Origin: Paraclostridium ghonii
Lineage (GTDB): Bacteria; Bacillota; Clostridia; Peptostreptococcales; Peptostreptococcaceae
Direction: 5' to 3' (one strand)
Assembly (NCBI RefSeq): GCF_030815085.1
Contig: NZ_JAUSWG010000006.1
Length of the DNA: 64,000 nt
A model generated the notes under the pieces. That model saw only the letters and a list, made by a program, of their open reading frames with translations, did not search any database and was not told the origin of the DNA. Below are positions 26,823 through 35,403 of this stretch, piece by piece; positions within the stretch are counted from its first letter, which is position 1; the number at the start of each line of letters is the position of its first letter. Made by a program: the position numbers and the translations under genes.

Positions 26823-27515
26823 ATGAGTTTGTATGCAATAGGAGATTTACATTTTTCAACTGCCGTTAATAAGCCTATGAATATATTTGGAAACAACTGG
26901 GATAATCATGAAGATAAGATAATAAATAGTTGGAAAAGTAAAGTTAACGAAGATGATACAATTTTAATTGTAGGAGATACATCTTGGGCTATAAACATGA
27001 ACGAAGCAGAATCAGATTTAAATATAATACATAGCCTACCAGGGAAGAAAATCTATGTAAAAGGGAATCATGACTACTGGTGGACGACTGTAGCTAAACT
27101 AAATAGATTATACGATGACATGAGTTTTTTACAAAATAATTTTTATAAATATAAAGATTATGCAATTTGTGGGACAAGAGGGTGGATATGCCCTAATGAT
27201 GTGAAATTTACAGAAGAAGATGAAAAAATTTATAAAAGAGAAGCTCATAGATTAAAGCTTTCATTGGATAGTGCTAAAAAGTCTGGACTAAAAAAGGTAA
27301 TTGTTATAACTCATTATCCACCTACAAATGATAAGTTAGAACCATCTTTATTTACTGATATATATGAAGAGTACGGAGTTGAAAAAGTAATATATGGACA
27401 TTTACATGGTAGAGAATCGTTTAAAATGGGATTAAAAGGATTTAGGAATGAAGTTGAATATCATCTTGTATCTTGCGATTATATAGATTTTAACTTATTA
27501 AAAATTATGGATTAA
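26823..27515 (+). CDS. Metallophosphoesterase
   Basis: The 230-residue protein has the calcineurin-like phosphoesterase motifs GDLHFS, VGDTSWA, KGNHDYWW, THYPPT and YGHLHGRE. The dimetal centre is complete. It is cytosolic. Proteins of this size in clostridia are annotated only as metallophosphoesterases, and the substrate is unknown. Start: AAAGGACG before the ATG. Confidence 0.88.
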   Translation: MSLYAIGDLHFSTAVNKPMNIFGNNWDNHEDKIINSWKSKVNEDDTILIVGDTSWAINMNEAESDLNIIHSLPGKKIYVKGNHDYWWTTVAKLNRLYDDMSFLQNNFYKYKDYAICGTRGWICPNDVKFTEEDEKIYKREAHRLKLSLDSAKKSGLKKVIVITHYPPTNDKLEPSLFTDIYEEYGVEKVIYGHLHGRESFKMGLKGFRNEVEYHLVSCDYIDFNLLKIMD

Positions 27516-27587
27516 TTAATAAAATATGGTAAATACTATTAATATATCAAACCTGAAATATAAACTTTAGGTAAAGGAGTTGTTAAT

Positions 27588-28364
27588 GTGAGATGGGCAT
27601 TAGTAATTTTACTTTTATATGTATTGCCTTTATGGATCTTATTTAAGAATAAAGAAGATTTTAAAAGAGCTAGTATGTATGGATGTATGTATGTAGTAGT
27701 TGCCACTGTTATAGTAGTCTGTAATATATATATAAGTACGCTAAATAAAATAGAAAATTTTTTAGAATATAAAAGTTACTCTTTTAATGAAGAGTATGAA
27801 AATAATATAGAACGTAAAACGTCAACTAAAGAACCGGAAATAGACGAAGCTAAAAAAACGCATAGAAATGAAAAGGAAGCTTTAAATGTAGATAAGGTAT
27901 ACAATGAATCAGAATCTAATATAAATAAAGTAGACAATATATCTATAGAAGAAAATGATAAAGAAGCTATAAAAAATTTTAAAAGTGAAATATATAAAAT
28001 AGAAAGAAAAGCATTAGTGCCTATGAGAAAATGCATTCCAGACACTAAAAATATAAAAATAGATACTAAATCTATAAACAAAGCAAAAAAAGATGTTGAA
28101 TATGCTAAAAAAATGTGTGATGAAGTAGTAAAGATTTATGAAGAGATGGAAGTTCCTAAACTTTCAAGTGAAGAGGATACCAATCAATTGGAATATTCTA
28201 AAATATGTGTACAAAAAGCTTATATTTTAAGAGGTAAAGCTATGGAATGTGCACAAAAAATGCTCAAAACTAAAAATTTAAAATATGTAAGCCAAATAAA
28301 AGAATATCTTAGTTTATCTGATAAAGAAATAAAAAATTTTGTAGATACAATAAAAAGTTTATAA
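27588..28364 (+). CDS. Membrane protein with acidic and basic helical tail, unknown
   Basis: The 258-residue protein has two N-terminal membrane helices (about residues 2-16 and 28-50), then a long charged, mostly helical region of about 200 residues. Lysine, glutamate and asparagine dominate, and VEYAKKMCDEVVKIYEEM and similar stretches suggest coiled coil. I recognise no family. The start is GTG with AAAGGAG upstream. It is a single-gene unit with its own terminator and may be a cell-envelope protein. Confidence 0.65.
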   Translation: MRWALVILLLYVLPLWILFKNKEDFKRASMYGCMYVVVATVIVVCNIYISTLNKIENFLEYKSYSFNEEYENNIERKTSTKEPEIDEAKKTHRNEKEALNVDKVYNESESNINKVDNISIEENDKEAIKNFKSEIYKIERKALVPMRKCIPDTKNIKIDTKSINKAKKDVEYAKKMCDEVVKIYEEMEVPKLSSEEDTNQLEYSKICVQKAYILRGKAMECAQKMLKTKNLKYVSQIKEYLSLSDKEIKNFVDTIKSL

Positions 28365-28390
28365 AAATTTGATATAATGTTTAACGTAAT

Positions 28391-28421
28391 AAAAAAAGCT
28401 TGGAGTATCCAAGCTTTTTTA
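28391..28421 (+). terminator. Terminator after the gene at 27588
   Basis: A perfect stem, AAAAAAGCTTGGA with TCCAAGCTTTTTT, closes a GTA loop and has a T-tract. Confidence 0.85.
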
Positions 28422-28574
28422 TATTTATAAATAGCATTATTTAAACTTAAAATCAACCAAAATGAATTTTTTTAAATCACAAACATATACTAAATAGTGT
28501 TATTTTGATTTATAATATCTAGTATGTTATAATGTGTTAACTACAATAATATAAAGTTCTAGTTGGAGGTAAAA

Positions 28575-29135
28575 ATGGGAAAGTTAAATATATGTATAGA
28601 TATAGATGGAACAATAACAAATCCATATCATTTTATTCCGTATTTAAATGATATGTACAATAAACAAATAACAGAAGAAGACTGCATAACACATAAATTA
28701 GAAGAACTATACCAGGTGGAATTAGATGATTTACTACAATCATTTCATACTGATTTTATACATGCTTATAAAGAAGCTAGTGTTGTAGCTGGAGCTAAAG
28801 AAGTTATAAAGGAATTAAATGAAAATCATAATCTGTACTTTGTTACAGCTAGAAGTGAAATATTAAAAGATATAACTACTGGATGGTTATCTGATAATGA
28901 TTTAGGATATATAGATGTACACTTATTAGGAAGTGATTATAAAGTTACTAAAGCGAAAGAATTAGAATGCAATGTATTTATAGAAGATAACCCAAGTAAT
29001 GCTATGCAATTAGCATCTGAGGGATTGACAGTATTGTTATTAGATAATAATTATAATAAGCAGATTGAAAATGAAAATATAATAAGAGTAAAAAATTGGG
29101 ATGATATAAAAAGTTTTATATTAAGTCTACAATAA
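28575..29135 (+). CDS. HAD-family 5' nucleotidase-like protein
   Basis: The protein of about 186 residues starts GKLNICIDIDGTITNPYHF, with the DxDGT nucleophile motif of the HAD superfamily (about residues 8-12). It later has FVTARSE (motif II) and a VFIEDNPSNAMQLA motif IV. Its size and arrangement match the 5'(3')-deoxyribonucleotidase-like (NT5C) group, which removes phosphate from nucleoside monophosphates. I chose the ATG at 28575, which has GGAGG at good spacing, over an in-frame TTG four codons earlier. Substrate is not proven. Confidence 0.75.
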   Translation: MGKLNICIDIDGTITNPYHFIPYLNDMYNKQITEEDCITHKLEELYQVELDDLLQSFHTDFIHAYKEASVVAGAKEVIKELNENHNLYFVTARSEILKDITTGWLSDNDLGYIDVHLLGSDYKVTKAKELECNVFIEDNPSNAMQLASEGLTVLLLDNNYNKQIENENIIRVKNWDDIKSFILSLQ

Positions 29136-29157
29136 ATTAAAAGTAGGAGGTAGATAA

Positions 29158-29643
29158 TTGTTAGAAGCTAAGATAATTAATAAAAAAGAAACTATACGTA
29201 TAAAAAGTAAAGACATAACAGCGATGTTAAGTGAGCGTGAAGACTTTATTAGTGTACAAGACATATCTAAAGATGTGAAAGAAACAAATATAATGGCATT
29301 TGACTGTCAGCTAGATGATAGTATGTTTTCTGTAGAAGAAATCAATGAACTACTTGAAGAGTTAGGTGAAGAAGGTAAAGTAGATGAAATTCAAATACTA
29401 TTTGATGATGTAAGGGCTTTCGTAAAGGATATTACAGACGAAATCGAATCAGATTTAAGAGAGCAATATTTAAATGATGATATAAGATGTTTTTTCGATG
29501 TATATAGTATAGATGATACATTTACAGATTTTAAGCTAGTATTTGTGATAAGTTTTAAGGAGATAAGTATCGCATCGCTTACTAGCTTGACTAATATACT
29601 AGGGAAAAAACAATTAAACGGAAATTCTAAGTTTTATAGTTAA
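29158..29643 (+). CDS. Hypothetical protein
   Basis: The 161-residue acidic protein has no signal peptide or membrane helix. It has EEINELLEELGEEGKVDEI and VRAFVKDITDEIESDLREQY helical stretches and a beta-rich C-terminus. I recognise no domain. The start is TTG with AGGAGG upstream. It follows the nucleotidase gene by 22 bases, so the two probably share a transcript that ends at a strong terminator. Confidence 0.7.
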   Translation: MLEAKIINKKETIRIKSKDITAMLSEREDFISVQDISKDVKETNIMAFDCQLDDSMFSVEEINELLEELGEEGKVDEIQILFDDVRAFVKDITDEIESDLREQYLNDDIRCFFDVYSIDDTFTDFKLVFVISFKEISIASLTSLTNILGKKQLNGNSKFYS

Positions 29644-29652
29644 AAATGTTTT

Positions 29653-29693
29653 GGGGATATCTTAAATAAAAATATTTAAGATATCCCCATTTT
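29653..29693 (+). terminator. Terminator after the gene at 29158
   Basis: A perfect 15-bp stem, GGGGATATCTTAAAT with its complement, is followed by ATTTTTAATTT. Confidence 0.9.
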
Positions 29694-30003
29694 TAATTTG
29701 TATATAGTAAAAAATCACTTCAAACTCATATAGTATAAAACATTCAAAATCTATTCATCCACACATCTACAGATATTAAATATAAATAGATAATAATAAA
29801 AAAACGGGAAATAATATGAAGTATACAGAAATAGAGGGTCCAAAGCAATTTAAAAGATTTAGTGAGTTGTATAATAATGTAATGATTTAACGAAATTATA
29901 AATTCTGTTTTTACAAACTTAAGATTTCGTAAGAAATTTTAAAAATTATTGTAAACTCTATCTTCTACAATAAAATTACGATATTAGAAAGGATGTAGAA
30001 GAT
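29694..30003. other. Intergenic region before the VanY-like gene
   Basis: The region is AT-rich. A 24-codon frame at 29816-29890 (MKYTEIEGPKQFKRF...) has only a weak ribosome site and no family I know; it could be a gene remnant or a leader peptide. No clear promoter or riboswitch is seen. Confidence 0.35.
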
Positions 30004-30714
30004 ATGAAAAAAGGATTTAAAAAAAGTTTAATCTTTATAACGATAATTTGTGGTTTTTGTTATATGTTAAAAAGTATAGAACTAGAGTTAGGAAATTCAA
30101 TCACTTCAGGAGTAGATACCAGTTTAGTTGATAAAAATAATTCAGTAAAAGAAAATAATATCAATGTAAAACCAGAACGACTGTTAGTAAATAGAGAACA
30201 TGGTTTAAGCGAAAAATATATACCAGAAAATTTAAGGATACCAAATATACCATTTACATCTGAAGTTTATGATGAAGAAAAGTATGTAGAAGAAATTATT
30301 TTAAAACCATTAGAAGAATTAATAGATACAGCTAAGGAAGAAGAGATAATATTATTTGGAAATTCAGCTTATAGATCTTATAAATTACAAAAAAATACTT
30401 ATGATGAAAGGGTAAAATCTAAAGGAAAGGAGCTTGCAGATGCATATGTAGCTAAACCGGGATTTAGTGAGCATCAAACAGGATTATGTATTGATGTTAC
30501 TAATAAAGATAGATATTTTGTAGAGGGAACAAAAGAAGCAGATTGGCTTGAAAAAAATGCTTACAGATTTGGATTCATTATAAGATATCCTAAAGGGAAG
30601 GAACGTATAACAAATATAAATCATGAACCTTGGCATATTAGGTATGTTGGAAAAGACGCTGCTAAATATATATATGATGAGAAAATTACCTTAGAAGAAT
30701 ACCTAGGTAATTAA
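30004..30714 (+). CDS. D-alanyl-D-alanine carboxypeptidase, VanY-like (M15B)
   Basis: The 236-residue protein has an N-terminal membrane segment (about residues 8-23) and an extracellular M15 peptidase domain. The conserved SAYRSYKLQ, KPGFSEHQTGLCIDVT (zinc ligands H and D), and NHEPWHIRYVG (catalytic E and third zinc ligand H) are all present. It trims the terminal D-Ala from peptidoglycan precursors or stem peptides. Start: GAAAGGATG upstream. It lies 21 bases before a VanR/VanS-like pair, so the three form one probable operon. No vanH, ligase or vanX gene is nearby, so it cannot alone give glycopeptide resistance in the usual way. Confidence 0.87.
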   Translation: MKKGFKKSLIFITIICGFCYMLKSIELELGNSITSGVDTSLVDKNNSVKENNINVKPERLLVNREHGLSEKYIPENLRIPNIPFTSEVYDEEKYVEEIILKPLEELIDTAKEEEIILFGNSAYRSYKLQKNTYDERVKSKGKELADAYVAKPGFSEHQTGLCIDVTNKDRYFVEGTKEADWLEKNAYRFGFIIRYPKGKERITNINHEPWHIRYVGKDAAKYIYDEKITLEEYLGN

Positions 30715-30735
30715 TCGTATAAGTTGGAGGAAAAT

Positions 30736-31428
30736 ATGAACAATAATATTCTTGTAGTAGACGATGAAAAAGAAATAAGAAACTTATTGGAAATAAATCT
30801 TATAAGTGAAGGATATAATGTATTTAAGGCAAACTGTGGAAAAGAAGCCTTGGAAATACTAGAAAGAGAAGAAGTAAATCTAATGGTTTTAGATGTAATG
30901 ATGCCAGATATGGATGGTTTAGAAGTTTGCAAAAGAGTTAGAGAAAAGTATAGTATACCAATTCTTATGCTAAGTGCAAAAGTAGAGGATATGGATAGGA
31001 TACAAGGTATTATGACTGGAGCAGATGATTATTTATGTAAACCTTTTAATCATTTAGAGCTTACGGTTAGAATAAGAGCTTTACTTAGAAGAACATATTT
31101 TTTAAATAGTAAAATTCAAAGTTCCGAGGATGTAATAAGGATTGAAGCTATGATTATAGATAAGAAGCAACACAAGGTAACAATAGATAATAAGGAAGTA
31201 GACTTAACAGCAAGAGAATTTGAAATTTTATATTTATTAGCTAACAATAGAGGCAGAGTTTTTAGCGCAGAAGAAATTTTTGAAAAGGTATGGAAAGAAA
31301 AATATTATCAATCTAACAACACTGTTATGGCACATATGAGCAGGCTTAGAGATAAAATAGAACAATACATGCAAGGTAGTAGATTAATTCATACTGTGTG
31401 GGGAGTTGGCTATAAAATTGAAAAATAA
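30736..31428 (+). CDS. OmpR/VanR-type response regulator
   Basis: The 230-residue protein has a receiver domain with the acidic pocket (VVDDE, phospho-acceptor aspartate in LMVLDVMMPDMDG) and the switch lysine in CKPFNHLELTVR. The C-terminal winged helix has DLTAREFEILYLLANNRGRVFSAEEIFEKVW. It is VanR-like. The chosen ATG at 30736 has GGAGG at proper spacing; an in-frame TTG four codons earlier is less likely. Its end overlaps the kinase gene. It likely controls the carboxypeptidase operon and perhaps the deacetylase. Confidence 0.9.
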   Translation: MNNNILVVDDEKEIRNLLEINLISEGYNVFKANCGKEALEILEREEVNLMVLDVMMPDMDGLEVCKRVREKYSIPILMLSAKVEDMDRIQGIMTGADDYLCKPFNHLELTVRIRALLRRTYFLNSKIQSSEDVIRIEAMIIDKKQHKVTIDNKEVDLTAREFEILYLLANNRGRVFSAEEIFEKVWKEKYYQSNNTVMAHMSRLRDKIEQYMQGSRLIHTVWGVGYKIEK

Positions 31429-32542
31429 TAAATTATATAAATACTATTTTAAATCGTTAGTTGATATATTAATCGCTTTAGTACTAAGTTATACAACAGT
31501 AATTATAAGTAAAAAAATATTAGTTTATTTAGTTGAATACACTACCAATAGGAGTTTCTATTATATGAATTTTTGGAAATTCTGGCAAAAAGTCAATACT
31601 AGAATTTTTTTAGGATCGATGAATATAATCTTTGGGACAATTTTATTTTTATTGTTTTACTTGATTGTAACATATAAAAAAAACAAGAGCTTAATTTCTA
31701 TTATAGATGAGACTGAAATGATGGCTAATGGCGACTTAGATAGAGTTATAAAAGTTAAGTCAAAAGGTAATATTAAAAATTTAGCAGAAAATATAAATAA
31801 TATATCAAAGAAACTTAAAGATAGAACGATAACAGAAAGAAATGCACAAAAAACAAAGAATGATTTGATAACAAATGTTGCTCATGATTTAAGAACTCCA
31901 TTAACTTCAGTAATAGGTTATTTAGAACTTATTGATACTGATAAATATAAAGATGAGATAGAACTTAGATATTATATTAATATAGCATACGAAAAATCTA
32001 AGGGGTTAAACTTGCTTATAAATGATTTGTTTGAACTTACTAAAATGCAAAATAAAACTATCAATCTAGATAAAGCTGATATTAATTTAGTGGAATTATT
32101 AGGACAAGTGGTTGCTTATTTTGAATACCAGTTTAAGGATGCTAATATGGAATCAAGAATTAATTTTTTAAATGATAAGTTAATAGTAAATGCAGATGGA
32201 GAAAAATTAGTTAGAGTATTTGAAAATTTACTATCAAATGCAATTAAGTATGGGAAAGATGGCCATTATGTTGATACAGTAATAAAACTTGAAGGCAAAG
32301 TAGCAGTAGTTCAAATTATAAATTACGGCGAATCAATACCAGCAGTACATTTACCATATATATTTGACAGATTCTATAGAGTAGAAAAATCAAGAAATAG
32401 CAATATATCTGGATCTGGGTTGGGTCTAGCTATAGCAAAAAATATTATAGAATTACATAAAGGAAGGATAAAAGCTTATAGTAATGAGAATAAAACTATA
32501 TTTGAAGTAAGATTGCCAGTTAAAGGAATAGATCAATCTTAA
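31418..32542 (+). CDS. Sensor histidine kinase, VanS-like
   Basis: The protein of about 374 residues has two membrane helices (about residues 10-33 and 65-85) around a short extracellular loop, then a HAMP-like linker (ETEMMANGDLDRVIKVKS). The HisKA H-box is VAHDLRTPLTSVIGYL, and the ATPase domain has an N-box (ENLLSNAIKYG), FDRFYRVEKSRN and GSGLGLAIAKNI. The start is uncertain: the TTG at 31418 overlaps the regulator gene by 11 bases; another TTG at 31406 directly follows the ribosome site. It probably senses cell-envelope damage. Confidence 0.88.
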   Translation: MKNNKLYKYYFKSLVDILIALVLSYTTVIISKKILVYLVEYTTNRSFYYMNFWKFWQKVNTRIFLGSMNIIFGTILFLLFYLIVTYKKNKSLISIIDETEMMANGDLDRVIKVKSKGNIKNLAENINNISKKLKDRTITERNAQKTKNDLITNVAHDLRTPLTSVIGYLELIDTDKYKDEIELRYYINIAYEKSKGLNLLINDLFELTKMQNKTINLDKADINLVELLGQVVAYFEYQFKDANMESRINFLNDKLIVNADGEKLVRVFENLLSNAIKYGKDGHYVDTVIKLEGKVAVVQIINYGESIPAVHLPYIFDRFYRVEKSRNSNISGSGLGLAIAKNIIELHKGRIKAYSNENKTIFEVRLPVKGIDQS

Positions 32543-32608
32543 ATACAAAAACCTCATCTGTAGTAGTTACGGTGAATAATATTGCAAGTGACTGAACATA
32601 AATTTAGA

Positions 32609-32720
32609 TTAGTAGATGTAAATATGATGAAAATTTTTATCCTTACCAAACTTGTATAAATCTGCATTATAACATTCAGTGCATTTAACCGTAGGTTTCA
32701 ATTTTCTCGACTCCTTTCTA
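32609..32720 (-). pseudogene. Possible fragment of a transposase zinc-ribbon end
   Basis: The minus strand encodes about 30 residues with KPTVKCTECYNADLYKFGKD, resembling the N-terminal zinc ribbon of some DDE transposases (CxxC...K.G...). The second cysteine pair is missing and the frame ends. There are no inverted terminal repeats nearby that I can find. It may be a transposase relic or chance. Confidence 0.25.
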
Positions 32721-32824
32721 TAGGGGGGAATGTGTTTTATGGTGAAACCATTGTAAACCCTATCGGGTTCGATATTCAAATATAAATAAGTTAACAAAAT
32801 GTAAGTGACATCAAGGGGGAAGTT

Positions 32825-33748
32825 ATGAAAAAAAATAACAGTATTTTTTCAAGTTTTAACAAAAACAAAAAGTGGACAAAACTAAATGTTAGAAAAGCTT
32901 TTTTACTAATGGTAGCATGTTTAGTGATTTTTGGTTCATTTAACAAAGTTAAAGCTTACGTAGGAGAAACTATAAAAGAAAAGCAAGAAGAAAAAGTTGC
33001 AAAAGAGCAAAAGCGTAAAGAAGAAGAAGAAGCTAAGAAGAGAATGATCGGAGTTAAACATGGATCAGAAAGTTATAACTACAGTGCTAAAAAAGTAGCA
33101 GAAAAATTAAAGAGTGGAGACTATTCAAACAATGGAGAAAAAGTAGTATTTTTAACTTTTGATGATGGAACATCAACTACAGTTACTCCAGAAATATTAA
33201 AAGTATTAAAAGATGAAGATGTTAAAGCTACATTTTTCGTAACTGGATCTAATATAGAACGTGGTGGGAAAGCTGCTGAAGATTTATTGAAACAAGAGTT
33301 TGAAGAAGGGCATGCAATAGCTAACCATTCATATAGCCATGATTATGGGGAATTGTATCCAAATCGAACATTAAATTTAGAGGCTTTTAAAGCTGACTTT
33401 AAAAAGACGGATGATATATTAAAAAGAATTTTAGGCCCTTATTTCTCAACAGAAGTTATAAGATGCCCAGGCGGACATATGTCATGGAAAGGTATGAAAC
33501 CTTTAGATGAATATATGGATACTAATAGTATGTCTGCAATAGACTGGAATGCGTTAAGTGGAGATGCTGAAGGTAAAAAGAAATCACCTGAAGAGTTATA
33601 CAATTATGCAGTTAAAGGTTCTGAAGGAAAAGAAATGGTAGTTATTTTAATGCATGATACTTATGGAAAAGAAAATACTGCAAAAGCTCTTCCTCAATTA
33701 ATAAAATACTACAAAGATAATGGATATAAATTTAAAGTATTAGTATAG
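32825..33748 (+). CDS. Membrane-anchored polysaccharide deacetylase
   Basis: The 307-residue protein has a basic N-terminus and one membrane helix (about residues 26-43). An EKQEEKVAKEQKRKEEEEAKKR coiled-coil spacer follows in pieces, then a NodB domain. Its motifs are FLTFDDGTSTT (TFDDG, about 115), ANHSYSHDY (HSxxH, about 170), RCPGGHMSW and LMHDTYGK. It likely removes acetyl groups from peptidoglycan N-acetylglucosamine outside the cell, giving lysozyme resistance. Start: AAGGGGGAAG upstream. It stands downstream of the VanY/VanRS operon and may belong to the same envelope response; its intergenic gap is 282 bases. Confidence 0.92.
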   Translation: MKKNNSIFSSFNKNKKWTKLNVRKAFLLMVACLVIFGSFNKVKAYVGETIKEKQEEKVAKEQKRKEEEEAKKRMIGVKHGSESYNYSAKKVAEKLKSGDYSNNGEKVVFLTFDDGTSTTVTPEILKVLKDEDVKATFFVTGSNIERGGKAAEDLLKQEFEEGHAIANHSYSHDYGELYPNRTLNLEAFKADFKKTDDILKRILGPYFSTEVIRCPGGHMSWKGMKPLDEYMDTNSMSAIDWNALSGDAEGKKKSPEELYNYAVKGSEGKEMVVILMHDTYGKENTAKALPQLIKYYKDNGYKFKVLV

Positions 33749-34312
33749 TGGAAAATAGTTCATTATTTATATAATTGTTTGCTATATACGAACCACAAAA
33801 ACATGATTTAAGTGATACTTTAACAACTATATACATAACTTTCCATAAGGCATTATGAGAAAAATAAAAAGAGTGAAGTGTATAAAATGGAACCTATATA
33901 GTGGACACATATAAAAGTGTGTCTATCTATGCAGGTTCTTTTTGTATAATCAACTAGAGTAGGGATTAATTTATGAGTAAGATAGTAAGAGTCAAGAATT
34001 GAAGGCTAAAACAAATAGTTTTATTTTGATATAATAAAGCCAATAGTTTATAAATTAAATTTTAATGGAGCTATAAAATAAAATGTGTATTCTCCTAAAA
34101 AATGGTGATAATCAAGAGATTAATATAATTATCGAAATAGTGGGAAACATGATTTATTCGAAAGGTAATTCAAGAAATGGAGAAGTCTCATTAAAGAATC
34201 TATGTTGAAGGATCTTAATGTATATAATATAAATTGTAATAATGAAAAATTAAAAGTATAATAATATCTATAAAAAAGTTGAATATAAAATAGTAGAAAG
34301 GAAGCAAATAAT
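33749..34312. other. Gene-free region with an IS3-like hairpin
   Basis: The stretch is AT-rich without a convincing reading frame. A hairpin at 33889-33943 pairs GGAACCTATATAGTGGACACA with TGTGTCTATCTATGCAGGTTC (split here for reading) and ends in TTTTT. It could be the terminator for the deacetylase gene, or the attenuator-like left end of an IS3-type element of which nothing else remains. From 34080 on I see only short broken frames. Confidence 0.4.
33889..33943 (+). terminator. Long imperfect hairpin with T-tract
   Basis: The arms GAACCTATATAG/TGGACACA and TGTGTCTATCTATGCAGGTTC pair with a few mismatches and end in TTTTTG. Position fits the end of the deacetylase transcript. Confidence 0.55.
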
Positions 34313-34642
34313 ATGCCACAAATAAAAATAAGAGGAATAAACGAAAATGATATATGTCAAATAAGTGAAAAAATGATAGATGAATTAGTTGATTCAGTAA
34401 AATGTCCAAGAGATTACTTTGAAATAGAGTGTATAAAATCAGTTGCTATAAGAGATGGGAAAATTGCAGATGTATATCCTTTTGTAGAAGTTGCATGGTT
34501 TGATAGAGGACAAGAGGTACAAGATACAGTTGCAAAAATAATAACTGATAGTATAAGAAATAATTTAAAGGTAGAAAGCATGGACTTAGCATTTACAGTT
34601 TTTGAAAAAGAAAAGTACTATGAAAATGGAGAACATTTTTAA
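34313..34642 (+). CDS. DUF1904 family protein
   Basis: The 109-residue protein opens with MPQIKIRGINENDICQIS and keeps the DUF1904 pattern of a tautomerase-like beta-alpha fold (PQIKIRG...CPRDYFEIE...YPFVEVAWFDRGQEVQD). It has an N-terminal proline after the start methionine, as tautomerase-superfamily members do. The function is unknown. Start: GAAAGGAAG upstream. It is 15 bases from the pseudouridine synthase gene, so co-transcription is likely. Confidence 0.83.
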   Translation: MPQIKIRGINENDICQISEKMIDELVDSVKCPRDYFEIECIKSVAIRDGKIADVYPFVEVAWFDRGQEVQDTVAKIITDSIRNNLKVESMDLAFTVFEKEKYYENGEHF

Positions 34643-34657
34643 AGGAAGGAAGAATTT

Positions 34658-35380
34658 ATGGCTAAAAAACAACGTTTAGATAAAGTACTTTCTAACTTAG
34701 GTTATGGAAGTAGAGCTGAAATAAAAAGAGACTGTAAAAAGGGTTTGGTTAAAGTAAATGGAAATGTTGAAAATAATCCAGGGCTTCAAGTTGATACAGA
34801 TAAAGATATTATAAATTTTGATGGAGAAACTATAGATTATAAAGAATTCATATACTTAATGCTAAATAAACCAGATGGATATATATCAGCAACTTTCGAT
34901 AAACATGATCCAATAGTTTTAGATTTAATAGATAAAAAATCTTTAGTATTTGAGCCATTTCCAGTAGGAAGACTAGATAAAGACACAGAAGGATTATTGG
35001 TTTTAACTAATGATGGGCAATTAGCACATAGAGTTTTATCGCCTAAAAGTCATGTTCCTAAAACTTATTTTGCAGAAATTGATGGAGTTGTAACAGAATG
35101 TGATATAAAAGCTTTCAAAGAAGGTGTAGTATTAGATGATGGATATAAAACTATGCCAGCAGAACTTGGTATTCTTGAAAGTGGGGATTTATCTAAAATA
35201 GAACTTACTATACATGAAGGTAAATTTCATCAAGTAAAAAGGATGTTTGAAAGTGTAGGTAAGAAAGTCACTTATTTAAAGAGATTATCTATGGGGAATT
35301 TAAAACTAGATGAAAACCTAGAGCTAGGTGAGTATAGAGAATTGACAGAAGAAGAAATTAAACTAATAGAAGAAAGATAA
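34658..35380 (+). CDS. 16S rRNA pseudouridine synthase, RsuA/RluB family
   Basis: The 240-residue protein has an S4 RNA-binding domain (RLDKVLSNLGYGSRAEIKRDCKKGLVKVNG in parts, residues 4-35) and a pseudouridine synthase domain with GRLDKDTEGLLVLTND, whose aspartate is catalytic, and IHEGKFHQVKRM. It isomerises uridine in rRNA. The length matches RsuA. Start: AAAGGAAGG upstream. It is followed after 23 bases by rlmD, so the two may be co-expressed for rRNA modification. Confidence 0.9.
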   Translation: MAKKQRLDKVLSNLGYGSRAEIKRDCKKGLVKVNGNVENNPGLQVDTDKDIINFDGETIDYKEFIYLMLNKPDGYISATFDKHDPIVLDLIDKKSLVFEPFPVGRLDKDTEGLLVLTNDGQLAHRVLSPKSHVPKTYFAEIDGVVTECDIKAFKEGVVLDDGYKTMPAELGILESGDLSKIELTIHEGKFHQVKRMFESVGKKVTYLKRLSMGNLKLDENLELGEYRELTEEEIKLIEER

Positions 35381-35403
35381 CTTTATATATGGAGGACTAA
35401 AGC

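Noticed and set aside
29816..29890. 24-codon open frame as a gene
   Set aside because: Weak ribosome site, no recognised similarity, and too short to support alone.
30004..32542. Vancomycin resistance cluster
   Set aside because: Only VanY-, VanR- and VanS-like genes are present; vanH, ligase and vanX are absent nearby.
32609..32797. 62-codon minus-strand frame as a complete gene
   Set aside because: Only its C-terminal third resembles protein; the N-terminal part overlaps the deacetylase upstream region and has no start signals.
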